Assembly: GCA_037954235.1 (NCBI GenBank)
Contig: JBBMOA010000014.1
Coordinates: 25,064,773 to 25,128,772, forward strand
Direction of reading: 5' to 3'
Length of the DNA: 64,000 bases
Source: Aulostomus chinensis
Taxonomy: Eukaryota > Chordata > Actinopteri > Syngnathiformes > Aulostomidae
Made by a program: the position numbers and the translations under genes. The notes under the pieces are model-generated. The model searched no databases, was not told the DNA's origin, and saw nothing but the letters and a program-made list of their open reading frames with translations. Within the stretch, counting starts at the first letter, position 1. Each line of letters opens with the position of its first letter. This document shows positions 25,501 to 40,500 of the stretch, one piece after another.

Positions 25501-28500
25501 GCAGAATGAAATGATGTTATGACAAAGGTGAAATTTGCTGGCACTAAAAACAGAAATGGACGTGACGTGACGTGACGTGACGTGACGTGACGTGACGTGA
25601 CGTGATGTGACGTGACGTGACGTGACGTGACGTGACGTGACGTGACGTGACGTGACAGTCTGTGGTAGGCATTAGGGAAGCATAAATAATACTATGTTAA
25701 CAGTTTAGGTGACTTATCAAACAAGGACTTAAATGCTGTTCAAGACTCTCAGTCTAATGGGATTATTGAGAGCTGTATTTCTATTTTTATGTTACTGTAA
25801 TCTGATCCATGCGAGATTTGAAATGTTAGTAGGACAAAGCAAGCAATTGGAAAACATCAACCTGTATAATCTAGAATTCACAATTTTATTTTTTTTTACT
25901 TTATTGGGATTTTTTAGTGATGAACATCATCAATATTTTGGGACTGCAAATAACCAGTATTTTCCTCATCCTTTCCCCTTGACTCATCTGACAACTATCT
26001 TTGTCTATAAAATGGAGAGTAAACTTGAATATGCACAGCACAGTTTTCAAGGGCCCAAAGTGACATCTCAGACAAAAGAAATGCTGCATTCATTTCATCA
26101 ACACTCCCATCCAACTCAAAGCCTCTTCATCTTTCTGTCATTCATGACAAAATAAGCAGAAAATCTTTATATTTCGGAATGTGGAACCAGCAGTTTTTTG
26201 ACATTTTTACCTAAAATAAAAAAACACTGAAGCATTAAATCATCAAAATGATAGGCAATCAACTGTCATTGTACGAGTCATATAATCAATTCATCATTGC
26301 AGCTCTAGTTTCAACCCTGCAGTACAATAGAGAGTGTGAACCAGCATCCCTGCAGCTGACTCATCCTGCTCGTCCACAGAGCAACATGAGACAGCACTCT
26401 CTGTACCTCTCAGAACAGGGACAGACAGCACGGCCTCCTCTACAACTCCATTATCTGGGAGACTAACAGAATCTGAAGAGGCATCCACATTCTGAGCACA
26501 CGCTGTTTTTAACTGGATGGATGTAAAAGACAGTGTGACAGAAAACAACTTGTATTGTAACAGTGTATTTAACACCTTAACACCACCGAGAAACACAGTA
26601 TGGTCCAATCCAAGTGACAGTAGGTTGTTATTGTTTTTTTTCTTGAAAAGCTGAACATGAGTGTTATCTACTTTCTATCATTAACTTTGGATACAGAATA
26701 ACTCCAAGTTTTTGTGAAATAAAGTTGTATTACAAGGGCGGAAGCAGAGAGCTCAGTTACGCTCATGGCTGCAGTAATTTATTACATGATTAACAGGGTC
26801 AATTCTTGATTACATTTCAGAATTAGCCCTCCGTTTCTGAGCGTTTCCTGTTTCGTAAGCTTTTCATCCTCTTTGCCATGAACAGTGAACACTGTTCTAG
26901 AGATTATGATGGGATTCTAATTATGAGCAGCTTTAGTCAGACAGTAAAATCCACAGATACAAATACAAAACCCATTCAAGTGCTCACAGAGGTGTGTGCT
27001 GACAGGCAAGTGGGTTTACAGAGAAAACTGCAGTTTACCCAATCCAAAAAGAAAAAACATCATTGAACAACCTGAGATGCTGTCACCGACTAAGGTTTTC
27101 TTTGTTTGTGTTTTCTGTAAAATATCCACTATAGTGAATGAACTGTATGGTCGATACGAGATACCGTGCGTTAAAGTGGCAGTGGTGAATCCCAGTTCTA
27201 TGTCTGTAGGCTCCCTGAGCTATCAAGCAAATCCAGCTAACTGTGAGGACACGCTTTTCCCACCTTACAATGTGCTGTACCTTGTTGCATTTTTACATGA
27301 CTAACTATTAGCAAGTTAGACAGACAATCCAGGACAGGTTCCCCCATTTTGAAGCCCTTACGTTTGTAGCTAAATTTACTTGCAGTCGCTATAATGATGG
27401 TGGTCGTGCAGGTGGCTTAGAATATTCCTCAAGTTTCCTCCTTTCGCAGAAATGTTCTTTCGGCATTTTCTGCAGACAGGTTTGTCATCTTTCGACAAAT
27501 TGTCTCTCGGCACGTTTATAAAACCAAAATAGGCCCCGACTTCTGATTTAGTCTACATAGACAGCTGAAATAACCCCCGCCTCCCAAGTTCCATCACTAC
27601 TTTCTCACACTGCCTTCTAACATGCTTTCAGTGCCTTGTTATATTCAGAGGGCTCTTACAAAGCAAACCAGCACGTTCAGTGTCACGGCGACTGTGTCTT
27701 TGGCAGACTGTTACTGGGAACTCTGGCTGTTGCAGGATGATCTGACAATATTCATTTACCGTGATTTCAAAGCAAGCCATCAAAAAATAGTTATCGTCAC
27801 AGTTAAAATTTTTACCGTGATTATCACGATAACCGGTAACTGTTACATCTCCGCAACAAAGCATTCTTTTTCCAAATGAAAATGCCAGGCACTGTCGTGG
27901 AATTGCCCCAGAGGGCAAAAAATATTGGCACAAGACTGCTACTTCCTCCCTCATGCAGAGAAGGCAGAACCTGTCAGTATGAGGTCCAGTGATTGTGTGG
28001 GGAAAGAAATGCATTGTCGACTATCAGTCTTTCATTGTGGTTTTTCAGCATTCGCACATGCCGGATGTGACTGGTGCTGTTTTTGGCATTTGTCTTGGCC
28101 GTCCTCAATGGGAAAAAAATAGCCAGCGCTCGGGGCAGTTAAGACGCTTAGTGCCTCATCATGCTGTTGGGTTTTGAAGCGTAGTAAAAAACATGGCACT
28201 CCTACTGAAAGCAATTCCATTGAAGAGACACTGGCTTCAAGAAAAACAATCTGGTGGGCACAGAGAGATCTCAGAATGACTGTGTCCCCTTACTTGTGTG
28301 TGTGTGTGTGTGTGTGCGTGTGTGTGCGCGCGCGTGCGTGCGTCCAGCTAGTGTAACTTGTTTGTTGTGATTTCTTCATGATTATTTCCAGATTAAGAGC
28401 CTCGCCTTTGACAAGTAAAAGATTTTCACTTGACTCTCGGGACAACATTCAAAAACCTGCTGTGTCTCTCTTAGAGAAAATCCTGATTTTGTTGTGATCA

Positions 28501-31500
28501 GTGTTTGAGCGATCCCATTTTGTTTTACTCCAAACTGAAATGGCTGATGCATTTTAGGTATTCTTCTCCTGTGACGTAGCTGCAGTCGGGGTCAGAGAGG
28601 ATGAATACATGACTGGGTTATATAAGCCATTTAAATCTTTAACATCTTAGTGCAGCAGTGTGCGTCAATTTGACCACATTTTCAATTTAGACCTGCAGTA
28701 AGAGCAAGTGTACATATTGCATCAGAAATAGACACAACCATCTGATGGGACTGTTTGGGAATGGACTACTACTTCACACTTTGACAAATCTAATTTGTGT
28801 AATACCTGTACGAGAAAGTAGTCATCATAGCTCAAAATCTCATTACATTGTTCATCATGGTACTTGCCAGGTTTAAAGAAATACATCAAACAAAATCAAA
28901 AAATAGGTTTTTCAGTGCTGCATCCCTTCTTTGTGACTCTAGAATGCAGAACGAGCCATGTATATTTACCTTGAAGGCAATGGCGAATGACAGATAACAA
29001 CTGAAAACTGTCCAAAAACGTCAATTTACATTTGCATCTTCTGGCATAAACCGTCTTCTTTATGCAGCTGTAGGCTCAGTGATCCACAAAATATTATGAC
29101 TTGAGCTAAAAACAAACTTAACACGCTTGTGCTTCATCGTATCCGCGCACTGGGTTAGGTTAGTTTATTTTTTCATTAAGTTTGTTTTTAGCTCAAATCA
29201 AAGTGTTTGTGGATTATTGAGCAGTTATTGCCCTAATATGTCGCTAAAAGAAGCAGAACTTTCTTGTCTAAATCTTGTGCTTTCTTATTTGCCTGGCTGC
29301 TGTTACAAATACTTTCACCCTCTGTCCACATCTATAAAGGGCAGGAGTTCAACAACCTACCCCATCGTCACTGCTGATGACTTGATTCTCGTGCTGCACT
29401 GTGTTCACACTGAATAAGCCATCATATAAAGTATATTATAAGTTCACCTTATAGACAGCTGAAGAAATCGTCAAAGAGGCAGAGGAATCCTGGATAGTGG
29501 GTCTCCAACAGCAGACTCTAATAAAGTCTCTACCAGTGGAAGACGCTTCAAAGACAGAGCGTAGTCAGTTAGCAACATGAGGGCCAATTAACGGGGAGAA
29601 TCGAGCACCTGCTGCTGCAGAGCCGGCACTTTCACCACCAGGACTCCGCTGAGCACAGACAGCAGACATCTCATCAAGGCATCTCTTAAGAGCTCAAAAG
29701 GCAATAGTATGGCGTGTAATGTGCACTGCACACAGTCAGGCTCACATTAGGCTCTGCTACCTCCCGTCAGCTGTGCAGTATGAAACCATAAAATTAATTT
29801 GCTATGGATTCTCTCTGTACACCTACACAATCAGTGACAGGAAAAGAATACAATACATATTTGTGAAACAAATATTATAAACAGAAACCAATAACCCCCT
29901 CAGAGATATCTCAAGAAGTGTAGACGGCTGTGTTGAATAGATATGAAATTAGTGTCCTTTGAAAGATGAAAAATAATCAGTGTAAACCGTTATGACTCAC
30001 TTTCAGTATCAATGGAAAATGAAGAGTCTATATTTGTGCGAATGAGTCTTTTTAAAGGTGGGTTACAGTACATAGCAAAGAGTGAAAAAAGGAGACACAA
30101 GTGTTTAAAAAGTACCCCCCCCCCCATTAAAATAAATTGGAGCAAATATTTGTAAGTTTTCATTTGCATGGGCTCTAGTCTCTTCCAACATTTCTATGTT
30201 TATGATGATGAAGAACTAAAAATGTCAAAGCTGTGTGCCCTGCTGCCAGGTAAACTGGGCAGGCATCATGGGATACTGAGGGCTTGGCAGCCAATCAGAA
30301 CATGGCAATGCTTTTTCCCTGGGCCGGACTCCTACTCACTAGAAGATGGATAAAAATAAAACCCTGCGTGTTATGCCTTGCCTTTGCACGACACAAGGAT
30401 GAGAGCTCTGTACAGAGAGCCAGATATCTAATATTTATCAATGAAAGAGGGAACGGAGGAGAGGAAGAAATGCTCATAATGATTATCCCTGCTGAGATAG
30501 GCAAGCACGGATGCCCTGAGAAGATACAGACCAGTGGCGGAGACATTGTCTCCTTCGTCTGTGTGGTTGTTTATTCATAGTCACAGCAGCTGGCCTGCAG
30601 AAACCCACAGGAGAATGCCAAACGACAGATGGCCCCCAAATGAATTTCTTTCAGTCTAAGTTAACAAATTAGACAAGCATTAACGAGCCCTTATAGAGTG
30701 TTGTAGCATTTCCCTACAATTGATCCAATCCCTCTTTGACCTAGCAATGACAACAACACTTACACCTTCACCTATAACATGTTAAATACTTCTTTGACAT
30801 CATGAATAAAAACTAAATTCTATAAATATATTATATAAATCATGAAAGTAAAGCCAGAATTGTATATAAGAGACATAATTCTGGGCAGGCAGTTGTTTTA
30901 CTTACCGCCTGTAACTGCTGTCAATCAAGTGTGAGGCTGCCTATGTTTTGGGGTTTACACTACCACTAGTAGCGACTACAGCTAGCAGAAACATCCGGAT
31001 GGCAACTGGGGCTAAACAATTCATTTCAATCCAAGAAAAAAAGAAATCACAAAATGGTTCAGAGTAATGATTGCCAAAGGCAAAATCTGTGTCAAAGTAA
31101 ATGGTAGATTGACACAACTCATATTGTGTAGAACTTTTTCACCTTAACGGCATTCAAGGTGCAACTTTTCCTCAGTCACACACAAACACACACACCGGCT
31201 CTCTCTTTGATAATAAAACAGTTCTCTAAATGGAGAAAACATAATTGTTTGGTGCAGATCCCTGCAATAGTCTAATAAGAGTTCCATCTAATGTCGTGAG
31301 TCATATCATCAGTAAAAATGATTACGAGTAGATATCGTCTTGGAATCCTCATGTTCCCCCACCAACTAATGATTAGCTTCAATGCTGACTAATCTGATTT
31401 TTATTTCTGGTATTTTAGATTAAAATATGACAGAACTGATAATTTGATTTTCAAATATTTGGGAGAGAACATCGTGTGGCCAGTTGCTGCACTGCACTAA

Positions 31501-34500
31501 ACTATAATGAAGCACACAGCAATGATGGTGGGTGTTTACTTCAACCGCTTCCTGTGGTAAAATCTCAAAACCCGTGCAACAAGCACAGAATACCACTGAT
31601 ACACATGAGAACCAGGACAGCCATGCACTGCTCTCACCCCAAACATATCATAATGGCCCAGATGAGGTGATATCATTTTATTTTGTATGTGTTTTAAATG
31701 TGGGTCACATGGCAGGCACCTGTAGAGGAATTGTGGTATGAACCTGTGCTACGACACAACCATTATTCAATAGCTCTGAATAATGGATGAACATGCCATC
31801 ACAAAGGATGAGGGCTAAGTCTCCCAGGCACGTATTAAACACCCAAAAAGCCAGTTTAGTTCTAATACAGTGTAATGAGCCGTTTGACATTACTATAAGA
31901 GACACAGCAGCCATACATATTAAGGATACAATAACATATTCTCCAATGTGTGACAGCTTCTTGTGGTGTTTGCAATAGCCTTGGGAAAGGAGATAGAAGT
32001 CATATGTCTCCTGTGTGAGGCCAGAGGGCTTGTGAGAAGACCAACTTGATGTTTTAATGTTTAATTTAGATTCCATTCTCTCAAGGCACAGGGCTGCTGG
32101 GAGGCTGCAGAAATAAAAACATCAACCTCTCAGAAAAAGGAGGGCACTGCTTTCACTTGGAGTCTTCAAGACATATGTTGTCACTACTGCTAGGAAAAAT
32201 AATCATGTTGTCAGTGCTGAGGACTGCAGATGAAAACCAGCCATGAATACCAATATACTGTACAATCAGTTCACACCCGCAGCAGTGGAGCTAAAACAGC
32301 TATTGTATGAACCTGACATAACATGCGTCCCATGCTTTCAACCAAATCTTATCACTACATGCAAAAACATGAGTTGAAAGTGTGATACATGTCATTCCAA
32401 AGTCCCACCATCTCTTGCATCCAAGGTAAAGTAACACACAGCTTGCACACCACAGCAGCCAGACCTGATGACAAACTGAGTATGGAACCTTTCAGCCTAA
32501 CAATCAGAAATGTTTGATCGTCAGACACACTGTGCATGTCTGCTTTCTATGCACATTTTACAGTTTTGCACATACAAAAATTGGACAACAGGGAGTGCTG
32601 AAATTTAAAAAAAATGTGTTTGGCTGAGGTAGAAAGATAGTTGCTGCCCCCCCCCCCCCCCACACACACACACACACATACACCCCCCAATTTAAGCAAT
32701 TGACAAGCAAAACTCAAATGGGAAACAGCCTCAAATGTACACATCCTGTAGGTCTTTGCTTTGCAGTGGTGACACTTTTCGACTAGCAGTAATTTTCAGA
32801 AATGATCATCTCACAGCCAGCCTGGTTTGTCAGGACACAAATGAAAAATACGATGTCTACACATCTAGATCATGTCTTGATGAGATTTTTTTAAAAATAT
32901 ATTTGAATTTATTTGCCACCTGCTTAAAGTGAAGGTCATTAGTGCTGAAGTAAAAGACAATTTTGGCTTCAGGTGGACCAAACTTCAAGCTTTACCTGAT
33001 ATTACGTGTGTACCACACAGAGGCTAAATTAGTCTAAATTAGCAATTAAACATAACTAATGCAAAGTAAGTCAGAAATAGCATTGCAACACAGTTAGAAC
33101 AGGATTTTGGCATATTGTAAGCTGCTTTTTAATTGGGTCACATGAAAAGGCCATAATTACAATGTCCCTTTTAACCAGTTTGCAAAATTCAAACCAGTTT
33201 ACGTCCACAAACCGCACCGATAAACCAGTAATCAGCTCAAGCACAGGTCTCACTCTTTTCACTACAAAGACGAACCATGTTTTGGTTTTTGGTTTACTAC
33301 CAGGCTGAATCAGTTGTGGTTAACATCTGCATCCTTCTTTTCCTACTCACCAGACTAACTGGATTTTTAACAAAAAAATCCCGTTCCCCTTGTTTCAGTC
33401 CAGTATGTTACATTCCTTACTGAGCTGCTAAAATTACGGCCGCAGCCACACAGGAATAAATTCACTAGGTTTACCAAAGCATTAACTTTAATTCAATTTT
33501 GCGTACATAGCATCTCCTATACATAGGCTAAACTTGGGAAGCCTACCCAGGAAGATAAAATGCAAACTCCAATTTTGGTTTCAACCGAGACACACCGTTG
33601 TAATTTCGTAATGCACACAGAGCAGCGAACCTAGCTACCACAGTTATAATTAAAAGGGCAAATATTGGTGAGGATTAAGAGAATTAAGGGAAAGCTAATT
33701 TAGTCTGTGTGTCTAGTGTGTTGTCAAAGAACCAACATCATTGCATTGAACATACTTTTGATATTTGGAACAGACGTGATTGGCCGAGTACAGAAACGCT
33801 GCCTCAAGGCTGATCCCACAACTCTGACTTGATTCAGGTCTCTAGTTTCACATCTTTTGTTCCACATTAGAAACAAAACTAGCATTGTGACCATTGTTTC
33901 TGAGATCAAGGCTTCCTTTTTGCTCCAAGGCTGAACCATCCCACAGCTACAGGGGTGTTTGGGACTAGTGCACATGTACACATCCAAACAGTCACCATCC
34001 TTTAAAGAATCATTCCGGTTTCAGGAAGAATGGAGACAAAGAGGACAAAAGCAGAGCCGAGATGGGTTTTTCTTTCTGTCACAGTGCGCAGACCGAATGA
34101 GCACCATAAAGATAGAAAGATTATACTTATACTTGTAATAACCATACTGTTATAAATTCATACTAATTCAAGTGGATGGTGGAGTCCACCCACTCACTGA
34201 TAATGATGATTATGACTGACTGCAACATCACACACTCTGGGTACACATCTCAATCTGACCTGGGCTAAAGCATTAGAATATTCATGTGCTGCAGTGGCCC
34301 CGTGGCATCTCTGCTACCTGTTTCGCTGTATAAAGTTGTCCTTCAGTGATTCATTTCTTTGAGGAAGATACTTCCGTCTATGCTTAACTGGAGTGATAAA
34401 TGTTCAGCTGGCCTTCGCTCCATAAATCCCTGCCTGACTTTCTGCATGGTGCTTGCAGTGGCATCTCAATGAGACAATACATTTCAGTACAGCGTTTCTC

Positions 34501-37500
34501 AGCCCTCTTTTTCAGAACCCACTGCCCTGCACGTTTTAAATGTGTCCCTGCTCCATTATACCCCATTCAAACGGATGGCTCATATCGGGTTTTTGCAAAA
34601 CTTAATGGCGTCCCCAGAGTAGTAGAAAGATAACTCCAACATGCAAGGAGGTAACCACTATGGCAATAGGAAGAGATTTTAAACATGAGCCAATATTAAA
34701 ACTGCAACTATCATCAACTGAATGACACAATACCATTTCAAAGACTGGAATAGTGTAGGGCAGGCTATAATCAGGCTAAAGCAGCTCCATGGTGAGGGCT
34801 CATATGGATAGCCGGAAAAGGGTAAACACTGATGGAGACCAGCCGAACCCAGCCAAGTGTCACATCCCATGCTGGGTAAATGACAGCCTTCCTCCACTGA
34901 GGGGATCGTATTCACTGAGCTGTTCCGTTCGAGCAACTGGGATTATGTTTTAATGCAATTTTGTCTCTCCTTCGAAAGCCCTCACATTAAGCAACAGCCC
35001 CACCCATCTCCCGATACACTATTTAGAGGGAATGGGATTTATATTATCAATCCATTTGAAGGATGTGAGGTCCTCTTAAAGTCCCTAATCACTTGTTAAA
35101 GTTTTTGCCCGACATTTATTGCAAGAAAACATGGCATGCAGGAAGACCAGCATCCAGTCCTGCTATTTCATTTTTTTGTTTTTTGTAAAACTGTGTGATC
35201 AGACATTGCGTTCAAACTCTTTTCACTGACACAAAAAACTGCAGAATGGGCAGCAGTAAGATTTGCAATCCTGTTTTATTCCAGACAGAATGTTTAAGAG
35301 AGGCTCTGCTTTCCCATGGGCCTCTTGTAGCACACCCACTCTGCTGTGCAGCATATGTATAGAGCTACCACTGCCCTGCTTGGTATTCCTTGGCACCAGA
35401 CCAGCACCTACAGGACTCCTCATTAGTCATCAGTGGTTTTGATGATCTTTTAAAACTTGCAGTGATCAATGTTGTTTTTTTTGGCCCCCCATTATTTTCC
35501 TAAACTATGTGACGTCCAGGGATGTGTGCTACATGCACTATATCAGAGCAGAAACATCCACTTCATTAAATCCCATCTTGATTTTCATCTAGATTTTGTA
35601 CAAGAGAAAAGAAAAACAGAATGGTTATAATTGGCAAGAAGGCCAGGTTGAAAAAGTCCACATGTGCTTTAAGGCACCTTGCCCAGAGGACACAGGAGAA
35701 AAGCTGGAAAATTGCTGCTTCGATAAATTACCACCATTAACGGGCAGCTGAGACGATCGATAGCAGATCGAAGCTGCCAGAGGCTTGTTTCACTCAGTCC
35801 AACACTCACTGACAAGATCAAATGAGATATAGAACGAGTGATGAGCAGTTATCTTTAGACGCTACTAGATTATCAAATGTTAACGCAGCAGAGATGCTGC
35901 CGAGGGAATACAAACTGGACTCCCAGAGACTTCCCTCATCCTGCTGGAACATCAGGCTGCTGTCCAGTCAATACTGACAAACCATCTTCAATCCCTCTTT
36001 CAAAGAAAATCCCACAAGCTAAAGGTCTATAAGCACCATTTACCACATCACACTACAGGATTCAGTCTCTCAGTGGAGTGTGGGATGATATTGTGGCTAA
36101 AATATCAAAGTAGTACTTGACTGATTTAACAAAATCATCAGTATAACACTATGAATGTGGTTTTTCTCCACTCAGCCTTCCTTGGGCCACGCTGTCCGTA
36201 TTTCTCTAGTGAGAAAATCTCAACTCTTAGCAAAGAAACCCAGAAAGATATTGTTGAACCCGACCAAGAACATCCATGAAAGAAGGCAACTTTCAAACTC
36301 ATATGCCAGATGGGATTTTTTTTTTTTTTTTTACAACTGCTGGAACCAGACGTACACAGCTGCCTGTACGAGCAGGAGTACAATGAGGAGGAACCAAGAA
36401 ACAAATCCTGCCAATCGGCAAGATGGCAGGATTTGTTTCTTGCACTCGAGCCTGAGTGGAATATGCACAGTGGTGCTGATGCTTGCATTGTTCACCGCAG
36501 GAAACCAAAATTGAGTCCCTGTGCTGCAGAGATGCCAGTTTCTTCTTGAAGAAAATGTTAAATTTACAGAGGAAGGATAATGTGTAACAACAGCCCAATG
36601 TTACGACCACGGCTATTAACTGACTAAAAATGTAATCTTTCCAACACAGTTTTGCACTCTGTTCTAAAGTGTCTATTTTTGTCACTTGGCCAGCAAGGCT
36701 AACGTAACGTGACCTTGAATTTCTTTTTCATGTGATGTGATATAGCGGCTACTGTAGGCATAAATTAGATTGCCCCTCTGGTGTAGTGTGGCCCAACAGC
36801 ATATCGCCGATTCCTCATGTGGATCCTTCCAGCCTTGTATTGCCAGCCTGTGTTGTCCAGGCCTTCTGAGCTGAGAGCCAGCACCTGATGAGCAGCACAC
36901 CAAGAGACTGTAGACGCTATGGATGAACTGTGAACAGTGACCTGAGCCAACCTGTGACATATTTTATTTTTGGAAACTGTTGTTCACATTTGTCCTGAGT
37001 TGGGGTGCAACGAAATAATCAACTCACGAAACAATACGAAATACGAAACAGGGCTCATGATACAAAATACTCACGATACAAAGTAAAGATTGAAGAAAAT
37101 CAAAAAAGCAAAAATTAAATATTCTTTATTTTCTTAACATGCAGACATACAATTTGTTGCTGCGTCAGAACAAAATAAAATGCTCTTTGCTTTTAAAAAA
37201 GTAAAATATTTGTATTTTCCCCTTATTTAGACTACAATGCAAATAGAAACGTAAAATTTCAATTTAAAAAAGTGCTTTGTTGTCGTAAACAATGAGGACA
37301 ACTACATTCTTGAATGAAAAGGAAAACAAATATTAAATAATCCTCAGGGCTGCAGTCTAATCTAGACTATAAATGTCTGACCTCAGTGAGCTGGAATATT
37401 TAGCCTTCAACAGGTCCTCATCCTTCCATCATGCTAGCAGTGCTCACCGCAGTCTACGGTGTTGTGGACCCCCATGGTTGGCACACAGTTTTTGTTTTGC

Positions 37501-40500
37501 CCACCATCGTCACACCGTTGTCTTGTCTTTTACATGGGAAGCCAAAATAAGTCCACACAACTGATTTGTTTGATGAAGGAGCGTCCGCTACTTGTTCGAC
37601 CTCGTCTTTCTCCATTCAGAAATAATTGTTTCGCTTCTTCTTCTTCTATGGCGTTGCAACGGTGTTCTTCTTCTTCTTCTTTTAATAAGTGTACACAGTA
37701 GGCGAGAGGGTCAAAATCATTAGTTTTAGTGGTGCGCAGCGCCGCTTTGCTTTTGTTTTTTCCACATTGATTTTTATTTTGTGCGTCTTTAAATTTTATT
37801 TCATCGTTTTTTATTTCCCAAAATTTCGTAACACCCCTAGTTCTGAGGAAAACTTTAAATTCATGTCGGTTGTGGTTTATTCACTATTTATTTACTTTTT
37901 GCTACTGCGCTATTTATTTCTTCTGAGAGAAAACGGTTGAGCTTCTGTGCTACTGTCGTTCAAAGATTAGCATTTTTTTAATGACAGTATACTATCAATC
38001 TACTAAAGTACCTCATGTTGTAATCCATCCCTGCTACCTGTGGTTGCAAAACTGAGAGCCGAGTTATTTCTAATGATCAATTACAGTAACATTGAAGGAA
38101 AGTGTTGTTTCCTGTCATGATGATGGACTGATGCGACTTGCACCCTCGTGATTTTGTAACATCCTATACTTTATAACTACATTTTTAAAAAACAAATGGC
38201 AAAATGTGAAACCATGAATTCAAAAACAGTTGCAGTTAAGCCTCCCACTTGTAAGTCTGTTAAGGTGAGCCTGGGTGCCGACAGATGTCCAAGGTAAGGT
38301 AAAAACGACATCAAATCTTTCATTTCAAAAAGGATAATTTTGTGTCAACAGGCTCAGTGCTCTAGAGATGAGGTGACACACAAAGAGAAGTTACTTAAAG
38401 GTAAACTGTCTATACAAGAGAAACTCAAAAAAACTAAAAATATAATATTTTTACAGTGTGATGTCTTAATTATTGGACACAATGTTGAGCAGCCTACCAA
38501 GTGCCTCAATTCATCAAGGAGCATTGAGAATGAGTTCGTTTGCACAACTGTGCCCTGACTAGAGAGCGGTAGGCGTGGTCTTGTGAGGCAGTGACAGCAG
38601 TGGTAGTTGTAGGTTTTCTTCCCTTTGAGCAAGGGGTGCTGAAAATAACTGCACATTTCTACTAAAGTGACCCAATTTCCATAGACCATCTTTCCAGTGG
38701 CTAAGTACTCCTTTAAGGTATACTTAAGATTCAACTCTGCCCCGTGTTTTTAATTGAGGACATCCACTTATTTTAGAACTGCAACAATTCATCCATTTCT
38801 CAATTAGTCAATCAATAAAAAACGTATTGTTCCTGTCATTGGTGACAGTTGGTATTTTCAAGAAAGTATACGGTACATACGGTATATAATTCAATATTAT
38901 CAGGTTTTGGCCTGAATTCCTCTGCTTCGTGATGATGTGACTAATGACATTCTGTGTGGTTGGGAGATGCAACAACATGGCAGTCCAGTCCGACATGTTC
39001 TCCTTTCACAACAGTCCTGTATGATTTTGTCTAACAAGCAGTTTACAGACATACGAAACAGATCGAGGTAAATGACGAGTTAGTCAGACAGATACAGCTA
39101 GATAGACAGATAGATGGATAGATTCTAAGATCTGAATTGTCAGGGGAGGCCATCTGTTACAGCCCTCCTGGTCTGAGGGATAAAATATGTGTTTTTTTAG
39201 TATTATATATCTTTATATATTAGAAAGTCTGGCAAGCGCCACTTTTTTAAGAAGAGAGGGAAAAAAAATCTTCTAAATGGAAGATCAAAAGTACTGTTCC
39301 AGTTAAGGTGTGTGATGATGTGATAATACGTGAAACGAGTGGCCAAGAAGCAGGAAGCTCAGCGGCTGATGGCGGGGAGGTTAGTTGTGGTCAGAGCAGC
39401 TCTCCTGCCGAGAGGATAATGGCTGCCAGCACAAGAGAACATTGATGACATGATGACAATCATTATTTGTGGTGCTTATTAATTCATCAACGGTTTCACA
39501 ATTCTCAAAAAGCCTCTCATTGCAAGGGAGAAGCTAGGAGGATGGAGCAGAAGACAGCAGCCACACCCGCTGACCTCCATTCTGCTCTAGCATCCAAAGC
39601 TTCCAAGCACCTGAGGCTCTCTCCTCCAGACATGCTTGAGCTTTTGCTTGAGCTCATTTTTGGAGATACTGCGGTTTTGTTGTTTTCTGAGAGAGACAAT
39701 ACAACAATGTGCCATTTAGTTTGTTGGGTGTGGCATTGCATTATCCCTGTTCAGTCCTCACACAGGATCACACCAAGCTCATGCAAATCATTTATTCATG
39801 TTCCTTAACTGTGCACTCCTGCAGCAGAACAAACATGCCAATTCCCAATGGCTCCTGTGTTCTTTCAAGCATGTGCTTTAACCTTGGAGTCTTTTTAAAG
39901 CAAAATAAAAATGAATGTTTTAAAAAAAAAATCCTGTCGTCACGCTACTCCCATCCTTAAACATGAGAACTGACATCTAATATTAAATAAACTACTATTT
40001 AAATTAAGGAAAAAGTGATGATCAGTTCTGACATCATAGTTCAGTCTGTTTCTTTCCTCTCCTGATTTAATAATGGTTTACTGACCATACGTTGGCTGTT
40101 TTTGTGAAAAAAGGTCAGAACTGCTACAACCTGCAACAGCCTGCTTATGAGAAAAATGCTGATGCCACTTTATGACCTATAAAGGTAAACCAAGATGACC
40201 ACGAACCGTGATAAAATTTCTACATCGTTCTTCTGTGTCCGAGTCAGTTTCTCCACATTATCAAACTAAAGGGAAATAACCATTAATAAGCAGCAGAAAC
40301 TTATATGTTGCTTTTATTTTTGCACATTTATTGAACCACAACAGTGTTTAACCATGTTTACTGGCTACAGTGCGATGTTGAAGGCATCACCACGCCATGT
40401 TATTTATCTACTGCAAACTTTATCTGTTGGACCCTACTTTCTCTCACTGCCAAAACAAATGTACTCTTGTCAGCGAGAGCCAGTCAGGAAGGTCTCAGTT

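Noticed and set aside
25733..26155. 140-codon plus-strand frame
   Set aside because: AT-rich, Phe-rich composition, and no family resemblance or exon signals.
31705..32076. 123-codon minus-strand frame with a hydrophobic stretch
   Set aside because: It faces an open frame on the other strand and matches no known protein; I see no splice context that ties it to rab6b.
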